64,000 bases of DNA from Adiantum capillus-veneris (GCA_014529385.2 CM043968.1:132440018-132504017); one strand, 5' to 3'; shown: positions 9,721 through 21,799, numbered from the stretch's first letter. A program made the numbers and translations. Notes: generated by a model from the sequence alone, not told the origin.

Positions 9721-11038
9721 CGAGAAAAGTGTGTCTGAATATAGCATTGAGCCAAAAAGTGAAATGAAATAATTCTCCTTATATTTTGTAAGAAAATAGT
9801 GTAAATATAACAAAAATATAGTTTATTTTGCAAAACTTCCACTTAAGCATTAACTTAAAATGATTTATGTATACTTGGATCAAAGGGTTCTCTTAGAACC
9901 TTATGATGGGCCCTCAATGAGCTTGATTTGTTCCCAGTAATTTGCAATTCAAAATGCAAGTTGCAAGCTTGAAGGCCCCTCAATGAGCTGAATTATTTGG
10001 CATTGTCATCCAAGATGTTTCTTCACTGACCCCTATTGAATTACATTTGGAAAAGAAATTTTCAACAGCCCTAGATGAGTTTGATATTTTTTTGGCTAAT
10101 TTTTTTTGTCATTGAAGCAAATTTCAATTGCATTTGGAGAAATGCAAGTAAGAAAGGCACAAAATTCACGTCCTTTGTACAATAACTAGCCCTAAGCCCA
10201 CAAAAACTGACTTGGGCTCCCAACGAGTGCACCCAATACACACATCAAATTTTTTCATACTTCTTCTCCCTAAGTGATAGAATGCAAAGCTTGGTTGCCC
10301 AACATTCATGGAAAGTTAGAAAATTGGGTGCTTGGTGGCAATTGAGTTAGTGGGATAGGCTTGGATATACGGTTGTGTGCCAAAGGTGAAGATGTGGGTC
10401 AACCTCACTTATTGGACCATCTCCCTCAGAGAGAACGGCCTATGTTTGTTGTTTGAATGGATTGAGCTTGAATGGCTAGTGTTCGATTACAATGCATTGT
10501 CCACGTTGCACCTTTTTGAAGTGCATTTCAAAACACAAGCTGGAGGAGTGCAAAAGATATGAGTTGACCTTGAATTGATAGCATCTTCATCAAAGTGAAA
10601 AAATCTTTGGTTGTCCTTAAAGGAAGATGTTGCAAGAGTCATCATCCAGTGTAGGATGTTCAATCATCTTGTAATAGCCACTCAACATGTGCTATTGGCA
10701 TTCTGTAAGCAAGTCCTTGCCCATTGCTAAACTAGGCCATACCAACTTTTGTTTTGAAATAATATCCAATAGAGTGTGATGAAGACTAAACTAAAACCAA
10801 TCCTCAATCTATAGAGAGTGGAAAAGGCCTATTAGAAAAGGGGAACCTTGAAAAACAATTGTTTCATGTTACTTTAATCATTCTACTTATTTTCTCTTGA
10901 AACTTGCATAATTTAACAAGGTCAAATTTCTAAGAGTTGAGTCCCTTTCCATATTTACACAGTTTAGCGTTAAGATAACCACTATAGACACTCTAATAAC
11001 ATGGGGAAAGGGCTTTAAGTGAAGCCACTAACATAGCA
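9721..11038. other. Decayed minisatellite, then no recognised gene
   Basis: Weak copies of the 9.2-9.7 kb repeat persist to about 10170. From there to the copia element nothing is recognised. Confidence 0.4.
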
Positions 11039-11043
11039 TAGCA

Positions 11044-11186
11044 TGTTGAGATGTAGAGAGAAAGAGAGAGAGACGAGACAAGAGACACACCATATACGCT
11101 CCCAAAGACTGATTCATATTGAGGACAAGATACAAATATATAGGTGAGACCAAGTTCAGTAGAGTGAGCCATATATAGCTCCAACA
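11044..11186 (-). repeat. Copia 3' LTR
   Basis: Starts TGTTGAGATG and ends GCTCCAACA on the plus strand. It is nearly identical to 14877-15019. It contains a short GA run and is very short for an LTR. Confidence 0.93.
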
Positions 11187-11197
11187 CCCCCACTCAA
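11187..11197 (-). other. Copia polypurine tract
   Basis: The minus strand reads GAGTGGGGG directly before the LTR TGTTGG end, which is the classic copia plus-strand primer. Confidence 0.8.
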
Positions 11198-11433
11198 ACA
11201 AAGGTCTCTAGCTTTGGATGAAAAAACCCTTGGGGAGTTCAAGGGAAAAACCCAAGCCCCTATACAATGTGAAATATGAACCAGTGGTGATGATGTGAAA
11301 GTGAATTGTGCATCTATGTACAAATATTCAAGTGACTTAGATATCACAAGGTGCAAATGTGGAGTGTGCATAGTGCATGGTACCTAAAAGATTACAATGT
11401 CATATGTACAAAGGTATTACAATAGAAAAGAAG

Positions 11434-13584
11434 CTAATCTAGAAAGAGTGAGGCCGAAGCAACTCCAAGCTTCGAGCGCAAGAGGATGAAACGTGACTTA
11501 TTGAGGCCTTTGGTCAAAATGTTTGCAATCATCTGGTCACTTGGACAGTGTTCAACCATAATGGTTCCCTTGCGTACTTCATACCTGACATAATGATAAT
11601 GGACAGCAATGTGCTTTGACTTATTATGTTGAACATAGTCTTTTGCAAGACTAATAGCACTTTGGTTGTCACACCGCAAGGGTGTGCTAGAAAGAGGAGA
11701 GTGACCAATATCAACCAGCATTTGTCGAAGCCAAATCAACTCACGAGCTGCAAGTGATGCCGCAACATATTCTGACTCAGTCGTAGAAACTGCAACACAA
11801 CGTTGTTTCTTGCTGGTCCAAGAAACAAGACAACCATTTATAAAGAAGCAATTTCCACTAGTAGATCGCATAGATAAATGTGAGCTTGCCCAGTCTGCAT
11901 CTGTGTAACCCAAAAGAGAAAGAGATTGCATAGAATCCGATGTGAGTTGTCGTCGATAGACTAAACCAAAATCTGTAGTGCCTTTCAAGTATTTCAACAC
12001 ATGCTTTGCAGCAGACCAATGCTTAAGAGAAGGACATGCAAGATGTTGTCCAAGATAGTTAGCAACGAACAGAATATCAGGACGAGTGTTTATGCCAACA
12101 AACTGAAGACGTCCAATCAAGTTAGCATAAGGTTGATTTGTGACAAGTTGACCGCCATTGTCAGAAGTATTCTTCGTAGAGCTCGCAAGAGAAGGTGTGT
12201 TGGCTGAATGTTCAGATTCCATACCAAATTTTTGAATAGTATCTGCAATAAACTTTGACTATCGAAGGAATAAAATACCTTTTGTATGGTTCTGTTGGAT
12301 TTGAATGCCAAGACAAGAGTGAATCTCTCCAAGATCCACCATATCGAATGTAGAAGACAATAAATTTTTCACTTGCTGAAGAAATCTCAAATCATTGGAA
12401 ACAAGGATGGTATCATCCACATAAAGAGCAAGAATCACAAAACTGCTACCTTGGCGTTTTATGTATAAGTTGGGGTCTGACGAGCAAGAGATGAATCCTT
12501 TAGAGGTGAGAAAAAGATCAAATTTTGTATACCAGGCTCGCGAAGCTTGTTTGAGACCATATAGTGCCTTATGGAGTTGAGCAACAAGGTCTTCTTTACC
12601 TGGAATAACAAACCCTTCTGGTTGTTCCATATAAATTTCCTCTTCCAAGTCACCATTAAGAAAAGCAGTTCGCACATCCATTTGATGAGCTTCTAAATCA
12701 AATTGAACAGCAAATACCAATAAAACTCGAACACTTGTAATGCGAACAACTAGTGAAAAAGTCTCTTGATAATCAACACCAGCTACTTGGGAGTAACCTT
12801 TTGCAACTAAACGCGCCTTGAACTTGTCAAAAGATCCATCTGCTTTTACTTTTGTTTTATACACCCTCTTACATTTAATAGTTGTACGACCAGGAGGTAA
12901 TTCAGTTAGTATCCATGTACCTTTAGAGATAAGAGAATCGTACTCTGCTTCCATAGCCTCTTGCCATTGATCCTTTTGTGGTGAAGAGATAGCTTCATCA
13001 TAAGTAACGGGATCTTCAGAAGTAGAAAAAGCATTATCAGCAATATCGTCATCATAAACATGACATGAGCCATGTTCAAAATCAATAGGCAGATCAACAA
13101 AAATATCAATATCATCATTGGCAACATTTGGAATGGATGGTTGTGAGGAGGAAAGTTGCTCTATAGGAAGTGTTTCATCTTCTGAAAGAAATGGAAAAGC
13201 CTGAAGCAATGATTTAGTATCATCAGAATCATCCATGGACCATGAGCCTCCCATAAGCTGTTCGTTAAAAGTAGCATCACGATTCACAGTTACTTTCTTG
13301 GAGGAAGGGTCATAGAATTTGTAGCCTTTGGAAGTGTCAGAATATCCAATAAAAATAACTTTAAGACCAGGAGTATCAAGCTTTGTTCGTGTTTCTTTGG
13401 GAACATGAATATAAGCAATACATCCAAAGGTTCGAAAATGAGATACAGAAGGAATGTCACCTGTCCATGCTGTGATGGGTATCTTACCAGAGGGTGCAGT
13501 AGTAGGAAGATGATTCTGAATAAATGTTGCTGTCAAAGTAGCTTCAGCCCAGAAAACACGAGATAAGCCAGAATGAATCAGCAT
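11434..13584 (-). pseudogene. Copia pol: integrase C-terminal part, reverse transcriptase, RNase H
   Basis: The frame from 13584 begins in integrase (SGLSRVFWAEA, FGCIAYIHVPKE). The reverse transcriptase then has ARLVAKGYSQVAGVDY, the QMDVRTAFLNGDLEEEIYM block and the catalytic YVDD (LALYVDDTILV). After a single stop at 12256-12258 the same frame continues as RNase H (YTDADWASS, TTESEYVAAS, DNQSAISLA, HIAVHYHYVR). The stop lies where copia elements usually have Gln before SKFI, so CAG to TAG fits. The C-terminal end at 11434 is at normal family length. Confidence 0.92.
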
Positions 13585-14126
13585 ACATCTTACAGCATTG
13601 AGAATAGTGCGATTCTTTCGTTCAGCAACACCATTCTGTTGAGGCGAATATGGAATAGTGTGTTCATGATGAATTCCAGTGTCAGCACAGTAACTCCATT
13701 GTCACTACGAAGCTTCTTAAGGCGACAACCAGCTTGAAGTTCCGCAGCCTTGTGGAATTGTTTGAAAACAGATAAGGCTTCAGATTTTTGTCTAAGTAGA
13801 AATACAGTCGTATACCTTGAGAAATCATCAATGAAGTAATGAAGTAGCGATATTGTGATCTCGAAGAAGGTAGAGGTCCACATATATCAGTATGAACAAA
13901 CATTCCAATCTTCAAATATAGGTCCTTCAGTGATAAGCACGTTATCATTATCCGTATCAACAGGCTGAGGCGGACAAACACGATTTCCAAGAACAACATC
14001 GGAGAGTTCATCGCCTTCAAGAATTAACAACATCTTTGCTTTCTAGCCTGGAAATGCTTGACCTTGGAAAGGAGGAACAGAACGTTGGCCAGAAGGAAAG
14101 CCGTTGACGAGAATATTCATAGCCAT
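13585..14126 (-). pseudogene. Copia gag start fused to integrase core, shifted
   Basis: From the ATG at 14126 the frame reads MAMNILVNGFPSGQRSVPPF, a typical copia gag start, and stops soon after. Near 13920 the text is already integrase: HTDICGPLPSSRSQYRYF in one frame and FIDDFSRYTTVFLLRQKSEA in another, then LKKLRSDNG. Most of gag, the protease and the zinc-binding part of integrase are therefore lost. At least two frame changes follow up to 13584. Confidence 0.8.
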
Positions 14127-14864
14127 ATCTTGTTGCGAGAAGACGTATAAGATAAGATCGCAGAATCTGCACACCATATATGGTGAAGGCCACAATTGAG
14201 AATGAGAGAGATATGAGTACTGCGTTCTGTCAACGATAAACGTAAGAAGGATGCTCAAGGAACGTCCAAAGATGTGAGAGACGTCACCCAAAAAAGACAG
14301 GGTAAAGGAGACGTTAATAATAAACGAGTCCTCAAAATAGAGTGGCGTGAGACGCAAGATTGACGGCCACAATACGAATAGCAAAAAGCTAAATCTTCTC
14401 AAAAAAGTTAACGCCAAAATAAGAAAAACGATCGCGGACGCTTCACGAAGAAGTAGGACGAAGAAAGCTGCGTCAAGCTCTATTGCAGTAAAAACAGCAT
14501 AACTTTCTGCTGCGAACTCCGATTGACGCAAACCTAGAACTCAAATCGAAGAGCTCGAGGAGACGAACAAGTTTTGGATGAAAAATGCTATTGTTTTTCC
14601 CGTTTCTCCAAATTTTGAGCAGAACAGCAAGAAAAATTGAGATGAAGTTCAGGGTATCATTAACAAGAAAACGTAATCAACGATTAGATTGATTATAAAT
14701 AAACGCCACATAAAACACTAATCATATTCTTCTTAACACAAAACAACCACAGTTAACAAGAATCAACGCTCAAAAATAAAATTTGTAACAATTTTGAATC
14801 TTACATGCGAATCGCATACACATACTGTTGTCACCATGAATTGAATCGGCGCGTGATCGTTACC

Positions 14865-14876
14865 GCTCTGATACCA
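14865..14876 (-). other. Copia primer binding site (initiator Met tRNA)
   Basis: The minus strand reads TGGTATCAGAGC, the standard plant initiator-Met primer site, directly after the LTR end CAACA. Confidence 0.95.
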
Positions 14877-15019
14877 TGTTGAGATGTAGAGAGAAAGAGA
14901 GAGAGACGATACAAGAGACACACCATATACGCTCCCAAAGACTGATTCATATTGAAGACAAGATACAAATATATTGGTGAGACCAAGTTCAGTAGAGTGA
15001 GCCATATATAGCTCCAACA
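14877..15019 (-). repeat. Copia 5' LTR
   Basis: This is the 143-bp partner of 11044-11186, with a handful of substitutions between them. Confidence 0.93.
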
Positions 15020-15236
15020 TAGCATTTGAGTGAGTAGATCAAGCTGCATGAAAGGGAATCCTCTCCATTGTTACTTGCATTACAAGGCTCTTAATGTCAA
15101 AAACACTTGTGTCTTAGTGATGCTACTAGTTTCAATAAGCCTATCCCCATCACATTCCTCAAATAAAAAGTGTGAAGTGTGACTAGTCTAATTTCACTTG
15201 TCCAATGTGAACTTGGATCTAGGAAAGTATAGTCAA

Positions 15237-15486
15237 GGGGGTCACTATATGTAAAGTTTTTATATCACGTGCATTTTAGGGGTATTTTAAAAACTCCCAA
15301 CCTATGTTTTTTTTGTTTTAAAATTTCTCCTTTTATAATAGAAGTTTTTGTTATGTATCAAAAAATTATTTTCTTGAATAAAAATCCCCTTATGTATGTA
15401 CACTCTTTGTTAACCTACAAGAAACAAGTAATCCTTATGGGAAACTCACGTGCTATCTTATTTATTTTTTGGTGACCTCCCCCCCC
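15237..15486. mobile_element. MITE-like element, diverged relative of 26593-26810
   Basis: The left end reads GGGGGTCAC, then TATATCACGTG about 35 bases in. The right end reads CTCACGTG, then GGTGACCTCCCCCCCC. The ends are imperfect inverted repeats sharing GTCAC and the inner CACGTG with the MITE at 26593-26810. It has no coding capacity. I see no clear target duplication, so this is less certain. Confidence 0.5.
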
Positions 15487-16739
15487 ACAAACCCCAGTAA
15501 GTACAGACTAGAATTCCATTTTTTGTTAAATTTTAGAAATCATAGAATTTATAAATTCTTACAAATTTCAACCATAATTTGTTCTTGATATCCTCACCAC
15601 AAGCTCATGATCGGTCTTAAGATTAAGCTAACACACACTATTTGAGATTGTACCAACATGCATCAAAGCACATCTCTTTAAATGTATGCCACTCAAAGGA
15701 GGCTTTGATATGCTATTATGAATAAGCTCTTAATACAACTCTAACTCCAAAGAAGGGAACCCATGTGAATAGTCCTAAAGTGGTAGTTTAAAATCATGAT
15801 CCATATAGTAAGAAGGACAATGGCTTTGATAGTACCAATGGTGTATGAGACTATGAGGTTACCACCAATAAAGGACCACATATTGAGTAGATTTGTGACT
15901 TTAACAAACGAAATAGCACCTACCTGTTCATAACTCTGAACAACCATTTGGAAACATTTGACGGTGCTAAGTAGTGACATGCCTTCTAATGAAGCATTTT
16001 AAAATGTTCATGCTAAAACATTTGTGTCTATAACAAAATAAAAAGAAGATACCTCTATCATAACTTTATATAACCTTTTGGAAATATTTGAAGGTGCCAG
16101 GTAGTGAAGTGCATTCTAATGAAGCATTCAAAATGTTTTGTGCTAAACAATTTGTGAGAATCTCAACCATTATCTTCTTAGTAAGTTCTTTTATGAAGTA
16201 CTTCCAATTTTTGCAAAAAACCTCAATTAAAAATCCCTAAACTTGTAATTGTATGAAGAATTATTGTGTGTTGCTACTTCTAGAACGTCCACCTCTTCTA
16301 TCTAACAAGAAAAGGAATCGCAAAGGATCATAAGCTAACTCAGACATCTTATTTTTGCCTTTTTTTTGGTAGTTTCTTATATGAAATAAATGGTAATGGA
16401 AAAAGGCTAGTTGGATTTTGTGTCGAGTACACCATGCCAAGTGACCCCTTTGTACATGGGCTCTCACCTAACCATACATGAAGGATTCTTGAATGTTAGT
16501 TTGAAAGCCCAATTGAGCTCCATAGAGAGAAGGTACAAATAAAAATATCTCCTCACCAAACTAGTATATGTAAACTTTTAAGGGTTAGACAACCCATTGA
16601 GCTTTAGAAAACAATGTACTATGCACAAAATTCACCTAGAGGGAAGACAAAATTTACTAAATTTTATATTTAAAGCACAAAAAAGTGATAATGTTTCTCT
16701 AGTGTTCCTTACTTACTTTGCTCGCTTTTTATCCCTCGC
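15487..16739. other. No recognised gene
   Basis: AT-rich sequence with one tandem duplication, listed separately. Short open frames are not recognisable. Confidence 0.4.
15905..16160. repeat. Degenerate 130-bp tandem duplication
   Basis: GAAACATTTGACGGTGC (15951) and GAAATATTTGAAGGTGC (16081) head matching text, including TCTAATGAAGCATT and a CATAACT block, at a spacing of 130. Confidence 0.75.
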
Positions 16740-17444
16740 TCGCTTTTCATCACTCATTAAATGATAGCACCCCACAACATCCATGATGTCAGCCACGATC
16801 AGCTTATCGACTCTCATCTGTCATTTCACGATCATGTTTACTGCTTCGTTGACTATCTTCCACTCAGATGTTAAGCCCAGTTCACATGTTGAATCCTCCA
16901 GCAACTGCACTAGACTCTTTTGAAGTCGTGGATCAGTAGCCTAAATGAATAATTCAACCTTTTGACCCTTCATTGAACGTTGCTCTGTCGAGGAAAGTTG
17001 CTCAAATTTCTTCTCAAATTCCCGTAGTAATTCTTGTGCAGATAGATTTTTGTTCTTCTTCTGTACCCACTTCATAAAGCTTTGTCAGGTTACCCTTTGC
17101 AAATCCTCAAGGAAGTATTCCTCTTGAAGCGCCTTCTTGAAGTCCTACCAATTCGGGCCTTGAACTGCCTGAATTTCTTTTATTCGGCTCCTAAGTTCCG
17201 GGTCCGTAATTAAATGGAATCCTTCCACTGCATTCTGATCATTGATTCCATTATCTTCCATTGCCTGCTCATAGGTATTGCAAAACTTGCTAGTATCCCG
17301 GCCTTCAAATCGATGTAATTTCTCGGTAACTGTGTGCCGAGCTTTACGGATCCTCTCTTGCAAATTATACTGTTGTTGGGTAGCCTATTGTTGTTGCATG
17401 TATGCAGCAAACTGCTGCATGGCTGCCTCCTGCAATGTCGACAT
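16740..17444 (-). pseudogene. LTR-retrotransposon gag, broken
   Basis: From the ATG at 17444 the frame reads MSTLQEAAMQQFAAYMQQQ and meets a stop. It continues KLHRFEGRDTSKFCNTYEQA, GFHLITDPELRSRIKEIQ, then ALQEEYFLED, NLSAQELLREFEKKFEQLS and LVQLLEDSTCELGLTSEWK. The FEGRDTSKF motif and the W.FK.AL.EEYFLED block are those of a plant gag family I know from retrotransposon polyproteins. At least three stops break it. No LTR, protease or pol is seen next to it. Confidence 0.7.
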
Positions 17445-18789
17445 CTTTCTCCACAACACTGCTCACCTCGGCTCGTTTCACGTCCGGTTGACCAAGAATG
17501 TCGGGGGATTTTTATTCGAAAGGTGAGCCGGGAAGGCACCGGCCCCTTGGTTGTGAGAGGTGCGAGAAAAAGAGTTTCAATAGACATAGTTAATGGGAAC
17601 AAAGCTTATAGCATACATTTTACCTTAAACCAAATAATCAACAGTATCCCTATCTTAATCAAATATTAATGGAGGAGTTTATGCTCCTTATCCAGGTGCT
17701 AATCAAAAAATCAAAATCGAACTGCCTTCAGCTTCTTCCCGCCATGGCTTAGGAGCTTCAACTTCCAATGGCCTTGGGTGGTCCGAATCGGTTTAAGGTC
17801 AACGGATTAATTCCGGGTTTGAACGGGCTTGGAGATTATGACTTAGAGAGCTTAAGATTATGGTTATCAAGGCTAATTTTGGCTTAATGAGATTGGGGCT
17901 TTGGGGATTAGGGATTGTATGAAAACTCAGCGTAGAGTTTATGGTAATCCGAGATTAATCTTGGCTAATGAGATTAGGATTGGCTAAAGAAATTAAAGAT
18001 TAGGCTTTGCTTGAGAGCTTAAGAAATCTTAGGAAAGCTTGGCTTAAAACTTTGATAATCCGGGCTTAGGCTTAAGAGCTCGAGAGCTTAATTATATCAA
18101 GAGCTTTTCTTGGCTTGGCTTAAGCGGGCTTATGATAATCCCACTTAGGCTTGGGTAATGAGATCAGAGCTTAGGAAAGCTTGGCTTAAGAGGGCGAGAT
18201 TAGTCTTGGTTTACAAGTTTGAGATTAGGCTCTGCTTGAGAGCTTAAGAGCTTTTTCTTGCTCCTAGAGAGAGCGCTCCAATGAAAAGAGAAGACAATTC
18301 CAAAAAAATGAGAGAGCTTCAAAGAGAGCCGCCTCCTTTCCTTTATATGTTGCATGGGATTTTTGCCTTGCTAAAAATGGCCTACCCATTAGCGATGTGC
18401 TAATGGGTAGCCACCCTATGATGTGGTAGGCGGGTTTTTGACTTGCACGGAAAGCGCCGCAAGTGGCACCGGAAGGGAGCATGCCGACAAGACTAGCATT
18501 TTTCATTTCATCGGCGGCTTCATCCGAGCCTGCTACTACCCAGTGCGAGCTGCTTTGCCTCCCCTGCACCCTCGCTGGCTACTCTCGCCATCTCCTTCTT
18601 CTTCTTTTAATTGGCTTCACACCCTTTGCAATGAGGGTGGCCCCTTTTTTTAGTTGTGGGCGGCCTTTGGATGGCACAGGCCCTTTTAATATTGGGTGGG
18701 CGGCCTCCCTTGGGTTGCCTTTGGGCGGCCATAGGTTGAGGCCCCTTGGATAAATTGAGAAGGTCATCACATTTGGTAAAAATTTTGCC
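17445..18789. other. Non-coding, with GCTTA-rich low-complexity tract
   Basis: From about 17860 to 18260 the text is a shuffle of GGCTTA, GAGCTTAAG and GAGATTAGG words without a fixed period. It may be U3 or leader of the element whose gag is to the left. Nothing else is recognised. Confidence 0.45.
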
Positions 18790-19075
18790 CATGGCCCTTG
18801 GCTGGCCACAATTTAGTGGGTGGCCCTTGGCTTCTTTAAGGGCACAACATTTGGCATACATATCGACCAAAGCAAAGCCTCGCACGACTTCATTTTCCAA
18901 CATTCCCGGCTAGCAATATCACCTTGAATTTTGTTGCCCGCTCTAGTGCTTTGAATGTCACCATAGATTTTAAGATGCAAGTATAAGTGTCCGTCAAGGA
19001 AAAATGCTTTCGTATCGGCCACATTTGGTGTACATATCGGCACTGCACTGCATTAAGCCTGTATATTGGCCAACT
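18790..19075 (-). pseudogene. Pentatricopeptide-repeat (PPR) gene fragment
   Basis: Leftward frames give CSADMYTKCGRYESIF near 19050 and, after two frame changes, KIYGDIQSTRAGNKIQGDI, then ENEVVRGFALVDMYAKCCAL and KEA. The words ADMYTKCG and ALVDMYAKC..L..A are the hallmark of plant PLS-class PPR proteins, which act in organelle RNA processing and editing. Only about two repeats remain, shifted and with stops. It is a dead piece, perhaps carried by an element. The phrase style is most like the expanded PPR sets of ferns and lycophytes. Confidence 0.7.
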
Positions 19076-19689
19076 TGAAAATACACTACTAGTGGAGATG
19101 GGCCTTCAGTTCCCGCCAATTCTGCTTTGACGGCTCCATTTCCCAAATATGTTTGAAGCTAAAAAATTACCAGATGAACTTGACTGATCAAGGCGACCAG
19201 GGCGGTTCGGAACCGGCCCCCGGTGATACTTAAACTGGCCATATCTTGCCAACCGAAACCCCGATTGACAAACTAGAAAGACCAACATGCTGCTGGAAGT
19301 GAGCACTTCGGACCCATGCATTCCTATCATCTTTGAACTTTTATCAGTAGGTGCTCAATCCGGTACGGATCTGCTACTGACTCAAATTAAAACTGTCATA
19401 AGTTCTTACCTGTAGCCCCAATTGACGAGCCGTAAAGATAGGCATATAGATCCCTTCAAGTACTTCAACTTTGATTAATAAAATCCCAGCTGTGACCACT
19501 TCAAGCATACTCACTTTTTAGAATTACCAAGACATCTTTTGGCCCTTAGAGCTGCATTTGGCACACTTTCAGCTTAAAAATTAGCTTGTTAGCAAGCCCT
19601 TATAACTGCTGAATAATCATGTAGGATTCAAATATGCCTGATTGGCATCCCTTTGCTCACTTTCGTGTCATGGAAGCGAGGTGACATGA
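19076..19689. other. No recognised gene
   Basis: The text near 19195-19290 (CCAACCGAAACCCCGATTGAC) has a weak echo near 19400-19450 (AGCCCCAATTGACGAGCCG). No gene is seen. Confidence 0.35.
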
Positions 19690-21575
19690 CACCATGCTAT
19701 TGGAGCACTCGTGCTACAAGAAGGGTGGCCAATTTCATTTGAAAGCAAGAATCTTGATTCAACACAACATAATTATTCTGCTTATAAAGGCGAGCTCTAT
19801 GCAATAGTGTCTGCCTTGAAGACATGGAGACATTATTTGTATGGCACTCAATTTGAGATTGTGTTTGACCATGAAAGCATTAAATGGTTTACACAACAAA
19901 CCGGCTTGAACGGTCAAAAAGTGAGGTGGGCTAAGATCCTTCAGGAGTATGACGCGAAGCTCCGATATCATAAAGGACGTAGGTGATGCTCTTAGTCGTA
20001 TGCCTGAGATCAATTCTCTTTTGTTCATGAAAATTTGCAGTGAATTTTTGGACTCTTTGAAGGGAAATATGAGCATGATGATGCATATTCCAAAGTGTGG
20101 AGCCGTGTGCAAATGAGGGATCCTTCTCACTCCAATGCTGGTAGTGTACCCTTAACCTCCACACACAATTCTCCTCTATTGAGTGAAGAACTACATTGAT
20201 GGAAGAATTTTACCATCAACAATGGGTACCTACTCCACAAGGGGAGAGTTTGTGTATCGACGGACACAGACATTTGGCGCCAAATTCTTATGAATGTCAT
20301 GATAGTCCAAGTGCAGGGAACGCGGGTATTAAAAAGACTTACGCTCTCATACGATGACAATTCTACTGGCTAGGTTTACACGGCTTTGTTCAAGATTATG
20401 TCTTGCATTGACAAAAATGTCAAGTTAACAAAGAAAAGTGCCTAAAGGTAGGAGGACTCTTACATCCTTTGGAGGTTCCCCATGGGAAATGGGAAAGTAT
20501 CTCTATGGATTTTATTGTGGGTTTACCAACCACTGTACGAGGTCATGACTCAGTATGGGTGGTTGTAGACCGGCTGACTAAACCATGTAAGTTTATTCCA
20601 ACCAAATCAACGATTAAGACTCCAGAATTAGCCAAGTGATTTGTGGACAATCTATACAAGTTGTATGGCTTGCCAAGTAACATTGTGAGTGATCATGATC
20701 CCAAGTTTAACAATCATTTTTGGAGGGCTGTGTTTAAACGATTGGGTACACAACTCAACTTTAGTAAAGACGACCATCTAGAAATGGATGGTTAGACCGA
20801 ACAAGTTAACCAAGTGCTAGAGGATATGCTACGCGCATAAGCTAGCAAGAAACAAACAGACTGCAAAGAATATCTACCTCTTCTTAAGTTTGCTTACAAC
20901 AGTGCTAAGCGTGTCACAACTGTTTAGTCCTTTCATGCTCATGTATGGTTTTCAACGTAGGTCACCAATTACGGTGGGGTTGGCAACCAAAAAACTCCAA
21001 CAGGTTAAGGATTTTCTCCAAGACCATATGGATATGCTGAAACTCGCTCGCATCAGAATGTCCGACAAGCGCAAGATTGGTAGAAGAAGTACACTAATGA
21101 GAAACGTCGGCAAGTTACCTTTGAGGAAAGGGAGGAAGTATCTTTACGTGTGTCAAATCATTTAGAAAGTCTAAAAACTAGACCAACACCTAAATTATCT
21201 CCAAGATATTATGGGCCTTTAAAAATACTCAAGCGAGTTGGTGATCGTGCCTACAAACTATCGTTACCCACACACTCTCGTATCCATCCGGTGTTTCATG
21301 TAAGCCATTTGTGTAAGCGATTACATGGGGACGACAATGTCATTGACCAATTGATTCTGGTAGATTTTGTTGAACCTCCTATCCTACCGCATGAAACTGA
21401 ACGAATTTTTGACTATCATGATTTACGTACGCGTCATCATGTACGTCAACAAGCTTTGATCAAGTGGAAAGATCGACCTGAGGAAGGTGCCACTTGGGAA
21501 AACATTAGTGCTCTTAAAAATAAGTTTCCCACTTCTGTTTTCGAGGACAAAAACTCTTCCTTAAGGGGGGAGTAA
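19690..21575 (+). pseudogene. Chromodomain Ty3/gypsy pol, 5'-truncated: RNase H, integrase, chromodomain
   Basis: It begins inside RNase H (ISFESKNLDSTQHNYSAYKG, ALKTWRHYLYGTQFEI, YHKGRR then, shifted, VADALSRM). The integrase core has VDRLTKPCKFIPTKSTIKT and NIVSDHDPKFNNHFW, then KFAYNS. The C-terminal part has SPRYYGPLKILKRVGDRAYK and HPVFHVSHLCKRL, and a chromodomain (ERIFDYHDLRTRHHVRQQAL, IKWKDRPEEGATWE). Chromodomains bind modified histones and steer integration in this lineage. Many stops and at least two shifts are present. Gag, protease and RT are absent. Confidence 0.9.
21563..21572 (+). other. Polypurine tract
   Basis: AAGGGGGGAG stands just before the chromodomain stop and the LTR start. 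Confidence 0.7.
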
Positions 21576-21790
21576 TGTCAGGACAAGGGCAAGGCCAGGG
21601 AGTCACGGACTACGGCCAAGGGCCAGGCTAGGCAGTGTGGATAGGGGATCCGATTAGGGCAAGAGGCTAGGAGCCTGCCTTTGGAATGGGAGGTTGGGAG
21701 GAGGATTCCAAGGTCTAGCTACCCTAGGCTTTACAAAGACTCAACTCCAATAAGTGAGTATTATGGGCAGATACAAAAAAGAGCTATTAT
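21576..21790 (+). repeat. Start of 3' LTR of the 19.7-21.6 kb element, truncated
   Basis: TGTCAGGACAAGG directly follows the tract and stop codon, the expected LTR start. The LTR seems to be cut before 21800, where a second pol begins. Confidence 0.55.
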
Positions 21791-21799
21791 CTATTCTAT

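Larger units (their letters stand above)
11044..15019 (-). mobile_element. Ty1/copia retrotransposon, internally deleted, with TSD TAGCA
   Basis: Two 143-bp LTRs bound a leftward element of 3976 bp. TAGCA is duplicated at 11039-11043 and 15020-15024. Parts in element order are: 5' LTR 14877-15019, primer site 14865-14876, leader, first codons of gag (from 14126), a junction into integrase, then integrase, RT and RNase H down to 11434, polypurine tract 11187-11197, and 3' LTR 11044-11186. Gag after about 28 codons, protease and the start of integrase are missing, yet both LTRs and the duplication are intact. Frameshifts and stops make it defective. A truncated copy of the same family is at 33323-33832. 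Confidence 0.93.

Noticed and set aside
16261-16467. Leftward 68-codon open frame
   Set aside because: No recognisable motif. Length is expected by chance in this composition.
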